A DNA stretch of 64,000 nt from Sipunculus nudus (taxonomy: Eukaryota > Annelida > Sipuncula > Golfingiida > Sipunculidae). Under the pieces are notes generated by a model that was not told the DNA's origin, did not search any database, and saw only the letters and a list, made by a program, of their open reading frames with translations. The stretch lies in the NCBI GenBank assembly GCA_026874595.1, contig CM049320.1, positions 6,017,464 through 6,081,463 on the forward strand. Direction: 5' to 3'. A program made the position numbers and the translations under genes. Each line of letters begins with the position of its first letter. Position 1 is the first letter of the stretch. Below are positions 50,466 to 62,100 of this stretch, in pieces.

Positions 50466-51393
50466 ATGTGTTTGTAAGTTTATTAAATTAAATCAATTCA
50501 ATAGTTTCCGTTCGCCCAAGTATCATACTTTAACAGGCATCAACCAATACAACCCACTCACCTGAAGAGTGCTTTCTAGTGTGCACAAACCCTTTTGCTG
50601 GTAGTTAAAATAAAATATTGATGCTTTATAAATTTGAATCAGCTCTACAACTGTGTAGGTGGGATGTTGCAATACATAATATAAAGCTAGGCCATCACGG
50701 TTCGTTCAGGCTTTCGAACGAATCCATCATAAACGGGATGACATGGCAGAAAACAATTTGAGAGATGTCATGTTCTGCTTTATGTCAGCCCATTTATTAT
50801 CTCCGACAATGAAGGTAACTTTGATATATTTGTGTCTACCTGTCTACAGCTGTTTGTTAATACTTCTTAAAGTTCTCAATGATTGATGACAGACTGCTAA
50901 TGATATTTTCTTAAATAATTGACCAGATGCTAATTTTAATGAAATTAAAACATGGATTAATATTTTAATCAAGCTAAATTTTACCTGTTTTAGTGCTGTC
51001 CTGTAGTCGTGGCGACTGAGGACCCGTCTATACACGCTGCTTGAGGAAATGAAAGTATCGCGTGGCCGTGAATGCTTTCGATGGCATTTGCATTTTGATC
51101 AACAAAATACATTACTGTTAACATCTCGGTATGCATAATAAAAGTAACAGAATAAATTACAGCTATATTGCTACTTCTCGCATAATACTATCAAAATACC
51201 AATCGTTTGGCTATATTCGTCCAGAGCAATCAAGTATTCATTAACATTTTGTTTTCCAATGGTGCCTAAAACATTTCGATCTTTTTTTATTTGCCTCGCT
51301 TGACGGCGGTTATTGATAGGGTTAATGATATATTGTACTTGATGCATGCGCTTTTAACATATTACCACGCACCGAATGCCAAATAACACTCTT
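49060..51393. repeat. FT3 5' flank (unit B), non-coding
   Basis: Close copy of 41810-44083. A C run followed by an A run at 50257-50280 replaces a short C run in unit A. No gene. Confidence 0.65.
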
Positions 51394-51430
51394 ACACATT
51401 CCTTGAAATAGTCGTACATACACAAGACTC

Positions 51431-52374
51431 CAGAGTTGGGTCCGAGTACTTTAAAAGTACTCAAGTATGAGCAATGAGTGATGAGTAATTTAAAGGTACG
51501 AGTATTAGTGCGAATACTTTAGTGTTTCTATAAAAGTACTCGAGTATGAATACAAAGTACACTAAATGCGTTCTTGAACAAGCACTTTTTGGTGTATAGT
51601 ATAGTAGTTGAGTTATATAAGAACATACTTTGGTACCGAAAAGTGTTTATTTCTAAACATTCATTTCAAAATGTGCAATAAATATTTTTTTATAATTAAA
51701 TTAAACAGGCTAAATTCATTATTTAAGGGACATTTGAGACCAAATAAACTTCCCTGAAATACCGAACACCCACTGTACTGTGGCTGGAAATACTATTCTT
51801 AATCAAGCGCATTCTGTCAGGCACACACCCATGAAAAAAAGGGGACACAATTAGGACTGAAGGCACATGTAACAAAGTCTGATGTTTTTCTGAGATGCTA
51901 AAATTGTATTTTACTGACTGACAAGTCAGAACCGAATGATATGTCAGATGTTAACCAGTCACCTGACTACTAAGCTTTAATTATCCTCAGTTGAACAAGC
52001 TTACTTCTCAAACAACCCACTTACCTCTTTAGATGTTATCTCTAATTCCATTGTGTTTAAAATGTGATAAACCTGTTTGGAAAAGTATATCATCACTGTA
52101 ATGTATGGCTCCATTTAATAATAACAGCGAGCAATCACTGTTATGTAGTTTGAAATATGTCTGGCATTCATTTAATAAGGAAGTGTCGAAATATGTAATG
52201 TGTCAAAGTACTCATGAAAGTTCTTGTTTTTATAAGTAATTTCAAAGTACTCGAGTACTAGTTCGAGTACTTTTGTCATTATGAAGGGGGTACTCGAGTA
52301 CGTGTACTGAGTACTCTATAAAGTACTCATGAGTACAAGTTCTTCGAGTGCGAGTACTTATGGACCCAACTCAG
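51431..52374. mobile_element. hAT-like MITE with AGTACTCGAGTACT palindromes (944 bp)
   Basis: Terminal CAGAGTTGGGTCC and inverted CTGAGTTGGGTCC match at 12 of 13 bases. Subterminal regions on both sides are dense in GAGTACT/AGTACTC and palindromes such as GTACTCGAGTAC, which look like transposase-binding repeats. No transposase frame. An 8-bp target duplication is not evident, so superfamily assignment is tentative. Confidence 0.65.
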
Positions 52375-52894
52375 TAGGAATGAAATCCTGCGTAGTAGGC
52401 AGGCCCCACTGCAAACAAAGACAACATCCTGTTGCAACGATAATACTACCGGTAATTCAAACATTAGGTTACAATTGAAAAATGACCAATTTGTGGGAAA
52501 TCACAAAACAACCGAACCTTACCCCACATTCGTCACAACAGGCGTCAGACCCGTGTCCTTGAATTAGCTGTCAGTCACATAGCACGTGGAATACATGTTC
52601 GTTTGCGGTAAAAAAGCAACAATCATTCAAGAAGATTCATTTAATATGCTGGAATAACATTCATAACTAGTCCGTTTTCTGATATCATTACAATGAGGAT
52701 AAGTATCTGCTTCCTCGCGCAAGTTTCATTTCCTTATGGATATTACAACTTTTTTTCCACCATGATATTTCGACAGTCCGTTTGCCATAAGAACCAAATT
52801 GACCCTAGCCGTCAGGTTGATGCCCTACAGTAGAACTTGACATATGCACCCACATATTTTGAAGGCGCATACATTGTATACATACATATGTGTT

Positions 52895-53329
52895 TTTATA
52901 GTTTCATTATGTATTGCCTTTTGTGTGTTTTTTTTTTTTTTACCTGTGCATGACAGTTACTGACAAACGATGCCATCAGTTTTGTTTTACCCTTAATGTA
53001 ATCAAATGATACTTGGTGGATTGACTGCTTTTCTTTCTCAATTAAAACCTCATTTAGTCTGCGAAGCATGACCATATATCCGGGTAAAAAAAAGCGACCA
53101 TTATACTGCTGCGCATTGGTGATTCCATCAGACAAAATTTTCCTTTTTTTTTCTCTGAATGGCTTTGACTCTCTGAACACGCCACCTTTGTGTTTAATCT
53201 ATGGGATATTAGGTTCTAGGTTAAAACCCGAACTGACAGATTTTGCTGCAAAATATAAAAGTTAATATCATCACTAAAAATCTAAGAATAATGAAATAAA
53301 TGAACCGTCTTTTTTATCGTAGTATCCAT
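52895..53329 (-). pseudogene. Fucosyltransferase relic, copy 2
   Basis: Near-identical to the relic at 45080-45493: MDTTIKKTVHLFHYS then a stop, later SIHQVSFDYIKGKTKLMASF and VSNCHAQV, then RQYIMKL. It corresponds to FDYSKGKTKLIAWFVSNC of the intact genes but the donor-binding FENS region is gone. Confidence 0.82.
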
Positions 53330-55263
53330 GACAATGAATATTATATGACAATGATTATCCTGTATGCTTGTTGGCCTGAAATATAAGTATTACCGCATAT
53401 CAATTTAAGAAACTCAACAATATATGGTTGTAACAAAATAATATAAATATCCTGATGTCTTTTCTTTGTTCACTTAGAATTTATAAGGGGGAATATAATT
53501 CACATAAGCGTAAGTAAACGACGATTTAGCTTTAGCTGCGGTAAGTCGGAGTTGCGGTAAGTCGGGGTTGGATAATTCCACATCTTGTCATCAGTAACAG
53601 TGTACTCCTTCGACAGCGCTTTACTATATACCCGATTTTGCTGCATACGTTACGCATATGCATCTGTATTTATGGAAGTAATGTTAGAATAAAATGTTTA
53701 ATTAAACAGGTTTAATAAAACAAAATACAAGAACACCTTTCCAACGCACCAAACACATGAAAACTAAACCCTCGCCCCCGGGTAAAAATTGCTGAAAGGA
53801 CTGTTTGTTAGAACCTATCATTTAGGCTAACCTGCTGGTTACTAATCTGGACCTATTGCAGTTGGCTGCACCTGAATGACACAATCTATAAAGATATTCA
53901 AAATCAACATATGCAGCAAATAATAAACCAATCCATGCATTAATTGTTCAGGATTTATATAAATTTTACTTGATATAAACTCTCTTTTTACCTGATTTTG
54001 TTAAATCTTTCAGGGATGGCAAGGTGATAGGTATGACGGATGTACTCTGTATCAGGTGTTTCATTTACAGCCTCACAGATAGGTTTGAGGCCAAACATGT
54101 TTCTTGAATGTAAACTGGAAATCACTTAATATACTCTTTTAACTAGTAAGTTTTATCTCAAATAAAGCTTATTAGTCATATGTGGTTCATATACAAAAGT
54201 AAAAATAATCTAAAATGAATAAGCCAAGCAAATTTAAGACTAATGGTTAGTCCTGTAACTGAAAAAAAGGAACGCTTCCGTAAACTCTGAATTGAATGAT
54301 TTTGATACATGAATGTGCTAGTGGTATTTTAAGGAACAGGACGGGGAGGAGGTTCCTTCAAATTTGCTATGGTGACAGTTTTCTAAACGAGATCTATTAT
54401 TTTCGGTTCATATAGTAAATTTTAGGGCAGAATGTCAAGGTGTTTACAATATTGTTACTTGTCATATTGCTTATAGAATAGAAGATACTGTGGCACAATT
54501 TAAGGTTTCCTACACGATTAATTGGGACGTATTTGGATATGAGACCTGACTCTAAATTTTATGCCCTGTTTTCTCCCTTAACAATCATCTGTTGGCAAAG
54601 TGGCCCATTGGCCTAGTGTCTGGAGTTATTATATTCCTTTGTGTGAGTTTATTAATTTTATTTAAAAAAAACAACAAATTGCTAATCCATTGGCATCTAT
54701 CGATATAAAGACCTTCACTTATTAACATGCTGTATGGTATTTGGTGACGGGAAATAGTCTATTGATAGTATGAATTTTTATACCCTGAACAATTATAAAC
54801 AATGCATGGGCTTCACACCTAAGGCGGATGTCTGGCTCTCTAGCGCTTATTTTAAATGCTGGCATATAGTTGGTACTACATGGTAGCACATGTGACTCTC
54901 TCACTGCAATTCTGTCTGAACACAGTCCAAAAATGTTTAAAAGTAATTCTTGTACATCGTTTCAAACTCAGAAAATATATTTACAAATAAACAGCAGTAT
55001 ATACCAGTTTGTATAATATTAACATGGCATTGTTACTATACTTATTTTACACTTTTTTGCGCTTAATTCGCGTTTTCAACTAAAGTTAAGGTCGTTTATT
55101 ACTTACATCAGTAAACAATGTCTATAATACATCCAATGCAAATCCCTCTTCATAAAACAGTTGAACAATCTAAGATAAAGAATAACAAAAGGTCCGTACA
55201 TCAAACCAAAAAAAAAAAATATGTGGTAACTTTCACTTTCACTCCCGTTCATCCTTTCATCCT
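53330..55263. repeat. Spacer and 3' flank of FT4 (unit C, left part)
   Basis: Nearly identical to 45494-47417. No gene. Confidence 0.7.
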
Positions 55264-56442
55264 TTATTGCATTGCGGCATGCCCTTTAAAGTATTGTTTT
55301 GGAGTAACACAGTCTCGTTTCCTGTTCCACCATTTATCCAAGTGCTCATACGTTTTATGGAAGTCTGGCTGCGTGTGAAGAAATTCACAGAGGTTACATA
55401 GGAAATGGTATTGTTGAGGTGATACAGCTTTGTAATATTGTTTCCAAACAAAGTACTGGTTATACAAAGTTGCATTCCCATCCAGTTCTCTTAAATATGC
55501 TGCTAATTCAGAAGGTGATTTATAATCCCTGATGTCGATGAACGAGTGGTCAGGCAAGTATTTCTTGTAATCAAACCCGCCTAAAACTATGGGTACTATG
55601 TTTAGATCCAGTATTTTCCACAATTTCTCTGTTGCATAATCTCTACATAGACTGTTCTCAAAGGAAAGGTAAAATTTATACGTGTTATTTAACAAGGAAT
55701 AGCACGCTGATCTGTCTGAACATTTTGATGGGCCACATGCCCCATAAATATCCACGTTTATATATTTCTGAAGTTTCATTACATATTGTCTTCTATGGCT
55801 TTGTGTATTACAGTTACTGACAAACCATGCAATCAGTTTCGTTTTACTCTTAGAGTAATCAAATGACATATTATGTATTTCCTCCAACCGTTTCTTTACT
55901 AAAGTACCATATTGAGCTTTAATATCCGAATCAAAACGGTAAGTTTGGGTTAAATTAAACAAACCGTTAAATATTCCCATTCTGCCGCTGTGAATTGGTG
56001 ATTCCATCAGAAAAAATACGAAATACTGCCAAGGAAACCGAAACTTCGGCATTCCCGACTGAGTTCTTATGTTCCGCATGTGTACAATCACAGCATGGCT
56101 TATATTGAACTCGGACCGTTTATTTGTCGTTTCACATTCAGTGAAGGTGCAGTTATGTTCGAGAAAGGGTTTTCGTCCAAATCCAAATCCATAATCAGTT
56201 TGCGAATAGAAGGAAGTCCAGAAGAGTATTTTTCTTATCTGTTTTTCTGCAACGGTCTTGTTTTTGTATTTATTTGGCATAAACGATCCAAACAACCCAT
56301 CTACTTTCAATCTTTCGGGTATCAGGTTCAACGATAATGCCTGAATATTTAGTTCTTGCTGAAATATATAAAATGTAGCTGTCATCATTAAACATCCAAA
56401 AACAGCTAAAAGAATAAAACCTCGTTTTGTCGTAGTATCCAT
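55264..56442 (-). CDS. GT10 fucosyltransferase FT4, intact
   Basis: 392 residues, ATG 56442 to TAA. Short tail MDTTTKRG, anchor 9-27, stem with sequons (NCTF), GT10 N-terminal region (AVIVHMRNIRTQSG, FPWQYFVFFLMESP, GLFNLTQTYRFDSDI) and catalytic region (KLIAWFVSNC, VDIYGACGPSKC, FYLSFENSLCRDYATEKLW, VPIVLGGFDYKKYLP). Predicted to fucosylate GlcNAc-containing glycans in the Golgi. Almost identical to FT3 but with Leu at the codon that is a stop there. An acceptor-like TTTCAG precedes the start here as well. However, the 5' region shared by FT1 and FT2, with the exon-like block ending GAGACG, is absent: the alignment jumps from the equivalent of 41005 to that of 41820. Expression may therefore depend on a different promoter. 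Confidence 0.93.
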   Translation of the reverse strand: MDTTTKRGFILLAVFGCLMMTATFYIFQQELNIQALSLNLIPERLKVDGLFGSFMPNKYKNKTVAEKQIRKILFWTSFYSQTDYGFGFGRKPFLEHNCTFTECETTNKRSEFNISHAVIVHMRNIRTQSGMPKFRFPWQYFVFFLMESPIHSGRMGIFNGLFNLTQTYRFDSDIKAQYGTLVKKRLEEIHNMSFDYSKSKTKLIAWFVSNCNTQSHRRQYVMKLQKYINVDIYGACGPSKCSDRSACYSLLNNTYKFYLSFENSLCRDYATEKLWKILDLNIVPIVLGGFDYKKYLPDHSFIDIRDYKSPSELAAYLRELDGNATLYNQYFVWKQYYKAVSPQQYHFLCNLCEFLHTQPDFHKTYEHLDKWWNRKRDCVTPKQYFKGHAAMQ

Positions 56443-58427
56443 ACTAATGATTTATTCCGCAACGATTTTCCTGTTTTCCGGGACGTCTGAAACATGAAAG
56501 TAATGCATATCAGTATAATAAACTCACCAACGTATGTCAGTTGCAAAATGTTCATATTTACATAGTTCTTCTACAATATAATAATATATGTTCCCGGTGT
56601 ATTTTTTTTTCTTTTAAGTTTACCTGGATTCTTTAAAGCAAAGTCCTTTCTAGAACCTTAAGTAGGTTCTTCATTGTTACCTTCAAGTTTCCAAATGCAA
56701 CCTCTTAAAATGGATTACACTTATAACCCTGTATTAATAGACATTTATTCGTGTAATATAAACTGATTATTTGCCTGCAAACATACAGTATGATAAAAAA
56801 TTATTATTTAATAGCTCATCATTTATATTCATAAACACGTCCACATGAATTACCCACTTTTCATGCATGGGTATGTCACATTCAGACCTGGTCGCTGAAA
56901 AAAGGGAAAAAGGAAGCAACATTTTACAGTGTAAACCTGTGTTTTCGGTCATAAACACTGACAAATCAGGTTGTTCTCTGCCTGTTGGGTTTTCAGCAGA
57001 TTGTTGCTGACTGTTCACGTCTTTTTTTTTTTGCGCCCGCTTGTTTTTACTGTTACATGAAGGAAAAACCCCGTGCTAATTATTGTATACCAGAGCAAAC
57101 CAAACTGTATGTGCTTTGATTGAGCCGTGGTCGGTGGTTTAATTACTTTTACCGCTTACATGTCAGACCATTCATTCGTGCCTCGGTGGTACTCTATCAT
57201 TCCTTGCTGGCCCAGCTCTGAAAGCTGATCAATAAACTTTTACATTTGGTGTCTGTAATGATCTTGCAGAATTTTGGTGGAAATTAAGTGTTCGAGCATT
57301 GTCTTAAACTGATTGCAGTATAAGTTATGATTTTTGAAGTTGTACATATCACTATGAGACCAGTCTAATCATTAATTTGGTGATTTGGTGTTAAATGCAT
57401 GGACGGTCCTGTTTCAATAAAGCGGATTTTATAACCTGCATCTGGTTTTCAAATAGTAATGTTTAATTATGTATGCAGGAAACCACCACACACAAAAAGG
57501 GTTCATATTCTAATGTGTCTAATTCTATGTAATTTTCACATTTGCAGTAAAAAGTCTTTTTATATGAAATATGAAACAGTTATCGCTTGTTTTCTAACAG
57601 AAAACCCTAAGATGAATATTAAATACAAATAAAAAATGTTTTTAACATATATATTTCAGCGTGCCATTAAAGAACCCTTATAATAACTGGAACCTCGGTA
57701 GTGACAACACCGCTTACACTTGAAAAGGGTTCCATGGTTGCAATTGGAAAAAAAATTAAGGTTTTGGAAAAACTTTCAGAAAGTGTACACAGCAATGTTC
57801 CTACGAAACGGTGGGAAACGATACTAAGACTTCTGAATTTGCGCTGGCTCTGAGCTATCTTCTGTTTTACATGCTCTAGGTAAAAGATTACGAGACAATG
57901 TACTCTGTCCTATGTCTACCTATATTTACGCCAAGTATTCCTTCATTTGTTTCTGCTCAAAAATCAAATTAGGTCACCGGATCCTAACTGATCTATCTAT
58001 CTCTCTATATTCTGCCTTTCTACCTACCTATTATTTATTTATCTATCTATCTATTTATCTATCTATGATTTAAATATGTATGTGTGTATGCAAGTTCATG
58101 AAATACATCAATGCATTGTTTCTCATCACTCAGGTATTTGTTTGCGCAGTCACTGAAACACACTTAAACGGGCACAAACCAATACAACCCACTCACCTGA
58201 ACAGTGCCATGTAGTGTGCCGTGCCAAAAATCTGTTCCTGGTAGTTAAAATAATATGTCGATATATTATAAATCTGAAGCAGCTCTACTGTAATGTAGAT
58301 TGGATATTACAATACATAATATAAAGCTAGGCCATCACGGTCTATTCAGCCTTTCGTGCAAATCCATCATAAACGCGATGCCTTTGTAAAAATAAGTTAT
58401 TTGAGAGATTTTATATTCAGCTTTATG

Positions 58428-58428
<1 letters not shown>
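56443..58428. repeat. FT4 5' flank (unit C, right part), diverged
   Basis: Alignable in blocks to 40577-43800 and 48600-51100 but clearly more diverged than those two are from each other. It ends around a (TA)n tract. A (TCTA)n microsatellite lies at 58000-58070. No gene. Confidence 0.65.

Positions 58429-58475
<47 letters not shown>
58429..58475. repeat. (TA)n microsatellite at the array edge
   Basis: Nearly pure TA run. Similarity to the other array units fades here. Confidence 0.9.
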
Positions 58476-58476
<1 letters not shown>

Positions 58477-59337
58477 CTATTCCACTATTTGATTAGATGT
58501 TTAGATGTTTCTTTTATAGAAAGGAGTTCACACAGTACAGCTAGGTTATTACAGTTCATTTGGCATATCATGCTAACCTAACATAAACGGTAATCATGAG
58601 GTAGAAAAAATGTCATAATTGAAAGAGGTGCATAAGGTCTGATAATAATCTGCTTTTATGATAGTCCCTCCTTTATTACAAATGACAAAAAAAAGCCGGC
58701 TGGGGTTCTTTGATTTGCCGGGTTTATGTGTGTAATGCCGGAGCATTAGCTCTGAATATTTGCTTGAATAACGATGGAATTAAAGGGGATAGAGAAAGAA
58801 TATCAAGGACTAAAAGATCAGAAAAGATGTACCAAAAACAAAAATATAATATCAAGTATAATATATATATAAAATCAAGCGATATTTATCAGCTCAGCTT
58901 ATTGAAAGTCACCTGAGCTTTAGCGATGGTTCTTTGTTGGTCGGCTGTCTGTCTTTCCGTTAATATATCGGACAATCTATAATCTAGTTATTTTTATGCA
59001 GTTTACTTGTATTTTACTCTTTCATTCATTCAATCTTTCATCCAATCTTTCTTTATTTCTTTCCTTCTTTATCACACACTTACACATAAATACTTTAATA
59101 TACGATCAAATGCACAAAAATTTTGAATTACATTTATATATAAATTATGATAAAGACGATATGTAGCGAATAAGTAATGATGGAGAGAATAATAAAGAGA
59201 GAGAGAGGCAATAGTTATATGTGGAGTAAGCGAGGTTTTTTCTTGTTTTAACAATTAGCTTTTAACATGATTTGAAGACAGAACATATACATTTGAAAAG
59301 GACTCAGAGTCCGTTCGAGGTCAGAACGGGTCGATAT

Positions 59338-59450
59338 AATGGTCCGAGACGGTACGGAATGTGGTCCGCGATCGTCGACACTGTGGTCCGAGATTGTACT
59401 AAGTGGTCCGACTTCGTGTGGGCCGAGATGTAAAAGGTCCGAGATCTCCA
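59338..59450 (+). repeat. Short tandem motif cluster (TGGTCCGAGA)
   Basis: Six degenerate copies of '(t)ggtccgaga' spaced about 15-30 bp, GC- and CpG-rich in AT-rich surroundings. Confidence 0.6.
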
Positions 59451-61002
59451 GAAAGCATCAGTTAAAACTTCAGGAATGCTCAAACCTTTTCCGTAAAGCC
59501 CCGACATTCCACATCCTTATTCATAAAAAGGTCACCTTTACCTATATCCTCCGATGTGAGGGACCAATATATATGCTTGAAAACTTTACAAATTACGACT
59601 ACGGTTCCTAAGAATTTCAGGAATAATTGTACAAATTGATCATTAGAAAACGATAGCTGGTTGATCTTGAAACAATGTGATAGAGGGTATCAACTGTAAT
59701 CTTTTTATTAGTACGCAATTTAATTTTTGTTATTCGGGATGGTAGATAGGAGCAAGCGTATAAAATCATGCGGTGTTCATAGATAACACAAATAAGGACA
59801 TGGGAACACCAAAATATAAAAATTTCACATTTTCAGCTGATGATTAAAAACATCAGTATTTCTAAAGTGGTTGACCAAAAATGATTATTGATTGGTAAAA
59901 TAAGACTACTTTGTCATGCGGGCTGCATGTTAATCTATAAAATACCCGGAAGGTTATTTAAACAAAAAATCTTGTCTCTAACTCAAAGTTATCACAACAC
60001 CTCGAAAATATTACTTCTTTGATATCTGAATCTTGTTTAAAGTCAGCGGAAGGAACTGTGTCTTCTGAGTAGGTCCCTTGCCGCCATTCTGCAAGTTTTT
60101 TGTTCTACTTTACCTAAAGATTTAAACTTGTGTCTAGTAAAAAATTAATATAATTCCTGAAATCTCAACTCAACACAAATTCGTGTAAAGGAGTAAAAAA
60201 AATGATATATATAACTTGAAAAAAATAGGCTGATGTCTTGGTGTCCCTTTCCTTATGGTGCAATACCGCAGTGTCATATCCACGTGAAACACCAACAAGT
60301 TCTTTTCAGAAATCATATAAAGATCTAATTTGAATGATTGTTGCGGATCACGTTAGTCATTTGCCCGCAAGATTTTACCAGAGACCGCTGTGAGCTTTAT
60401 AATGTTGATTTTTTTCTTCGTAAATAACTCCAAAGACAGGTTTATTATATTTTATATACCAATGAAATCTATCGCGAATTGCTCATAGCCATTATCCGAG
60501 ATCGCAGTATTGGTTTCCCAAATCAGGACATAGAAATAATTATGTTGAAAGGCCTGTGTGGAATGTCCCTTCCGGGGCCATGAAACTTATTCATGCGTGA
60601 ATCGAAAGGATGCTGTTGATAAGACTGGTTGAACGTGACATTTCTTTCTATTTACTGCTTTGTCAAAAAAAAACGTACGAATATGCTAAACGCTTGTATA
60701 ATTAGTAACTTAAATCATGGACATGTCATTAGTTCTATTATCTATTTCTAATAGCCTGTGTTACTGAATGTGTCGTTTCAGATTTGTCCATTGATTTTGG
60801 GCTGTCATGTGATCATCATGTTAACCGAAGGTAAATAAGGTAAAGGGTAGTTTCTCTGTCTTTCTCTGCTTACCCCCCCCCCCCCCCCCCCGATATCCTT
60901 CAGGTCTTATTGGATAATGTTTTCAAGGGCTGAGAGTAGGCGTTGGCTCGGTTCAGTAACCTATATATACTTATATATGAATGGCATGTTCATACTAGTT
61001 GT

Positions 61003-61206
61003 ATAAAAACCGTAATGATCTGTCGTAAGCGCAACAAGGTAACCAGTAACTAGGTACTAGGTAACAACTCAGATAACTGTCAAAACACTCGTTGAGCTCT
61101 AGATAAAAAACCGTAATGACCTATCTCGCGCGTAACAAGGTAACTTGTACCTTGATAATAGGAAACAACTCAGGTAACTGTGGAGACCCTCATTGAACTC
61201 TAGTAT
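61003..61206 (+). repeat. Tandem duplication of a ~100-bp unit
   Basis: Two adjacent copies share 'aaaaccgtaatga', 'aacaaggtaac', 'aacaactcag.taactgt' and 'ttga.ctctag'. Their divergence suggests that the event is not recent. Confidence 0.85.
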
Positions 61207-61290
61207 AAATTACTAGTAAAGGTGAAGCATACACACCCGTTATGTTTTCATTCTCTTTATAAAAACATATTTAGCATTTGCCGAGTCTGT

Positions 61291-61544
61291 ATGACGTTTG
61301 TGCGTACTCTCGTTGTCATGGCCTTAACACAGGCCTTGGTTTCATTTTTTCTAGGTATAACACCTAAGTCAATATCACTAAAACTAAACACATATAATCC
61401 GTTAAGATATGCAATGCAGATTAAAATACCTTAAAAATTGTTTATTTATCTTCAGAAGCATACGAAACCGTGGATCAAATCAGCTCCAGTTCTTGTGACC
61501 TGTGGGCCAGAAAGGACGTGCAGGGGCTGGGCAGGATTGATTAA
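61291..61544 (+). CDS. Candidate two-exon small secreted peptide (50 aa), unrecognised
   Basis: Exon 1 (61291-61354) reads MTFVRTLVVMALTQALVSFF then L, a good signal-peptide-like stretch, and ends G with donor gtataa, phase 1. A 101-bp intron ends TTATCTTCAG with a pyrimidine-rich tract. Exon 2 (61456-61544) continues in frame EAYETVDQISSSSC then DLWARKDVQGLGRID and TAA. No family is recognised. The single cysteine and the absence of dibasic sites argue against a classic antimicrobial or neuropeptide precursor. The evidence is only signal-like sequence, correct splice phases and short-intron geometry; it could be chance, or the first exons of a longer gene with another donor. Confidence 0.3.
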
Positions 61545-62100
61545 GCCGGAGCTGGGGTGGGGTACTGCTTGTGCCTAATTGGCTGAAGTATTATCCAATC
61601 AGAGATGGGTTTGTGGTGGTAGTGAGTAGGGCTGTTGCACACAATTACGTGTGAACATATTAAATAAGCATATATCTCTATTCGTTCGAGGGAGTACAGT
61701 CAAACATGAAATAAATGGAATTATGAAATATAGAGAAAGGGAAAAACATGCAAGTTTAGTCTATATTTATTACAAAGTCAGTAGATAATAAATCAATCAG
61801 CGTTTAAACCTCATCTCAGGTCAAATATGAGGTACATATTCCATCATTGCAGTCAATCGACAATAAATTGTCAAAGAAAATCTATATTTATGGATGTTGT
61901 TACCATCATCAGATGTCTCTTTAGGATCGTTATTTTTCATATGTCGCGCTTTATACCATGGTCCCGAGACTGACTTTCCAGATATCGTAATATTTAATTG
62001 CCTCCAAGAACACTTATTGGAGTATAATCAGCTTATTTGTCATTTGAAACATTCTGCATGGCCAGAAATAAGTGTATAAACCGTGAGCTGATTATATCTG
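61545..62100. other. Intergenic DNA
   Basis: No recognised content. Confidence 0.4.

Larger units (their letters stand above)
48600..56445. repeat. Tandem duplication block 2 (start codon of FT3 to start codon of FT4)
   Basis: Second copy of block 1. Relative to block 1 it lacks about 735 bp (junction at about 48888) and has about 500 bp more (51394-51899). Confidence 0.85.
58476..61290. other. Intergenic DNA right of the array
   Basis: Contains a decayed mollusc-type repeat end at 58866-58965, CT/GA-rich tracts near 59020-59210, a cluster of TGGTCCGAGA-like motifs at 59338-59450, a C run at 60873-60891 and a ~100-bp tandem duplication at 61003-61206. No gene recognised. Confidence 0.55.

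Noticed and set aside
61040-61150. 'aacaaggtaac' strings resembling the 3' end of small-subunit rRNA
   Set aside because: Only about 11 bases match, inside a tandem duplication; no rRNA sequence surrounds them.
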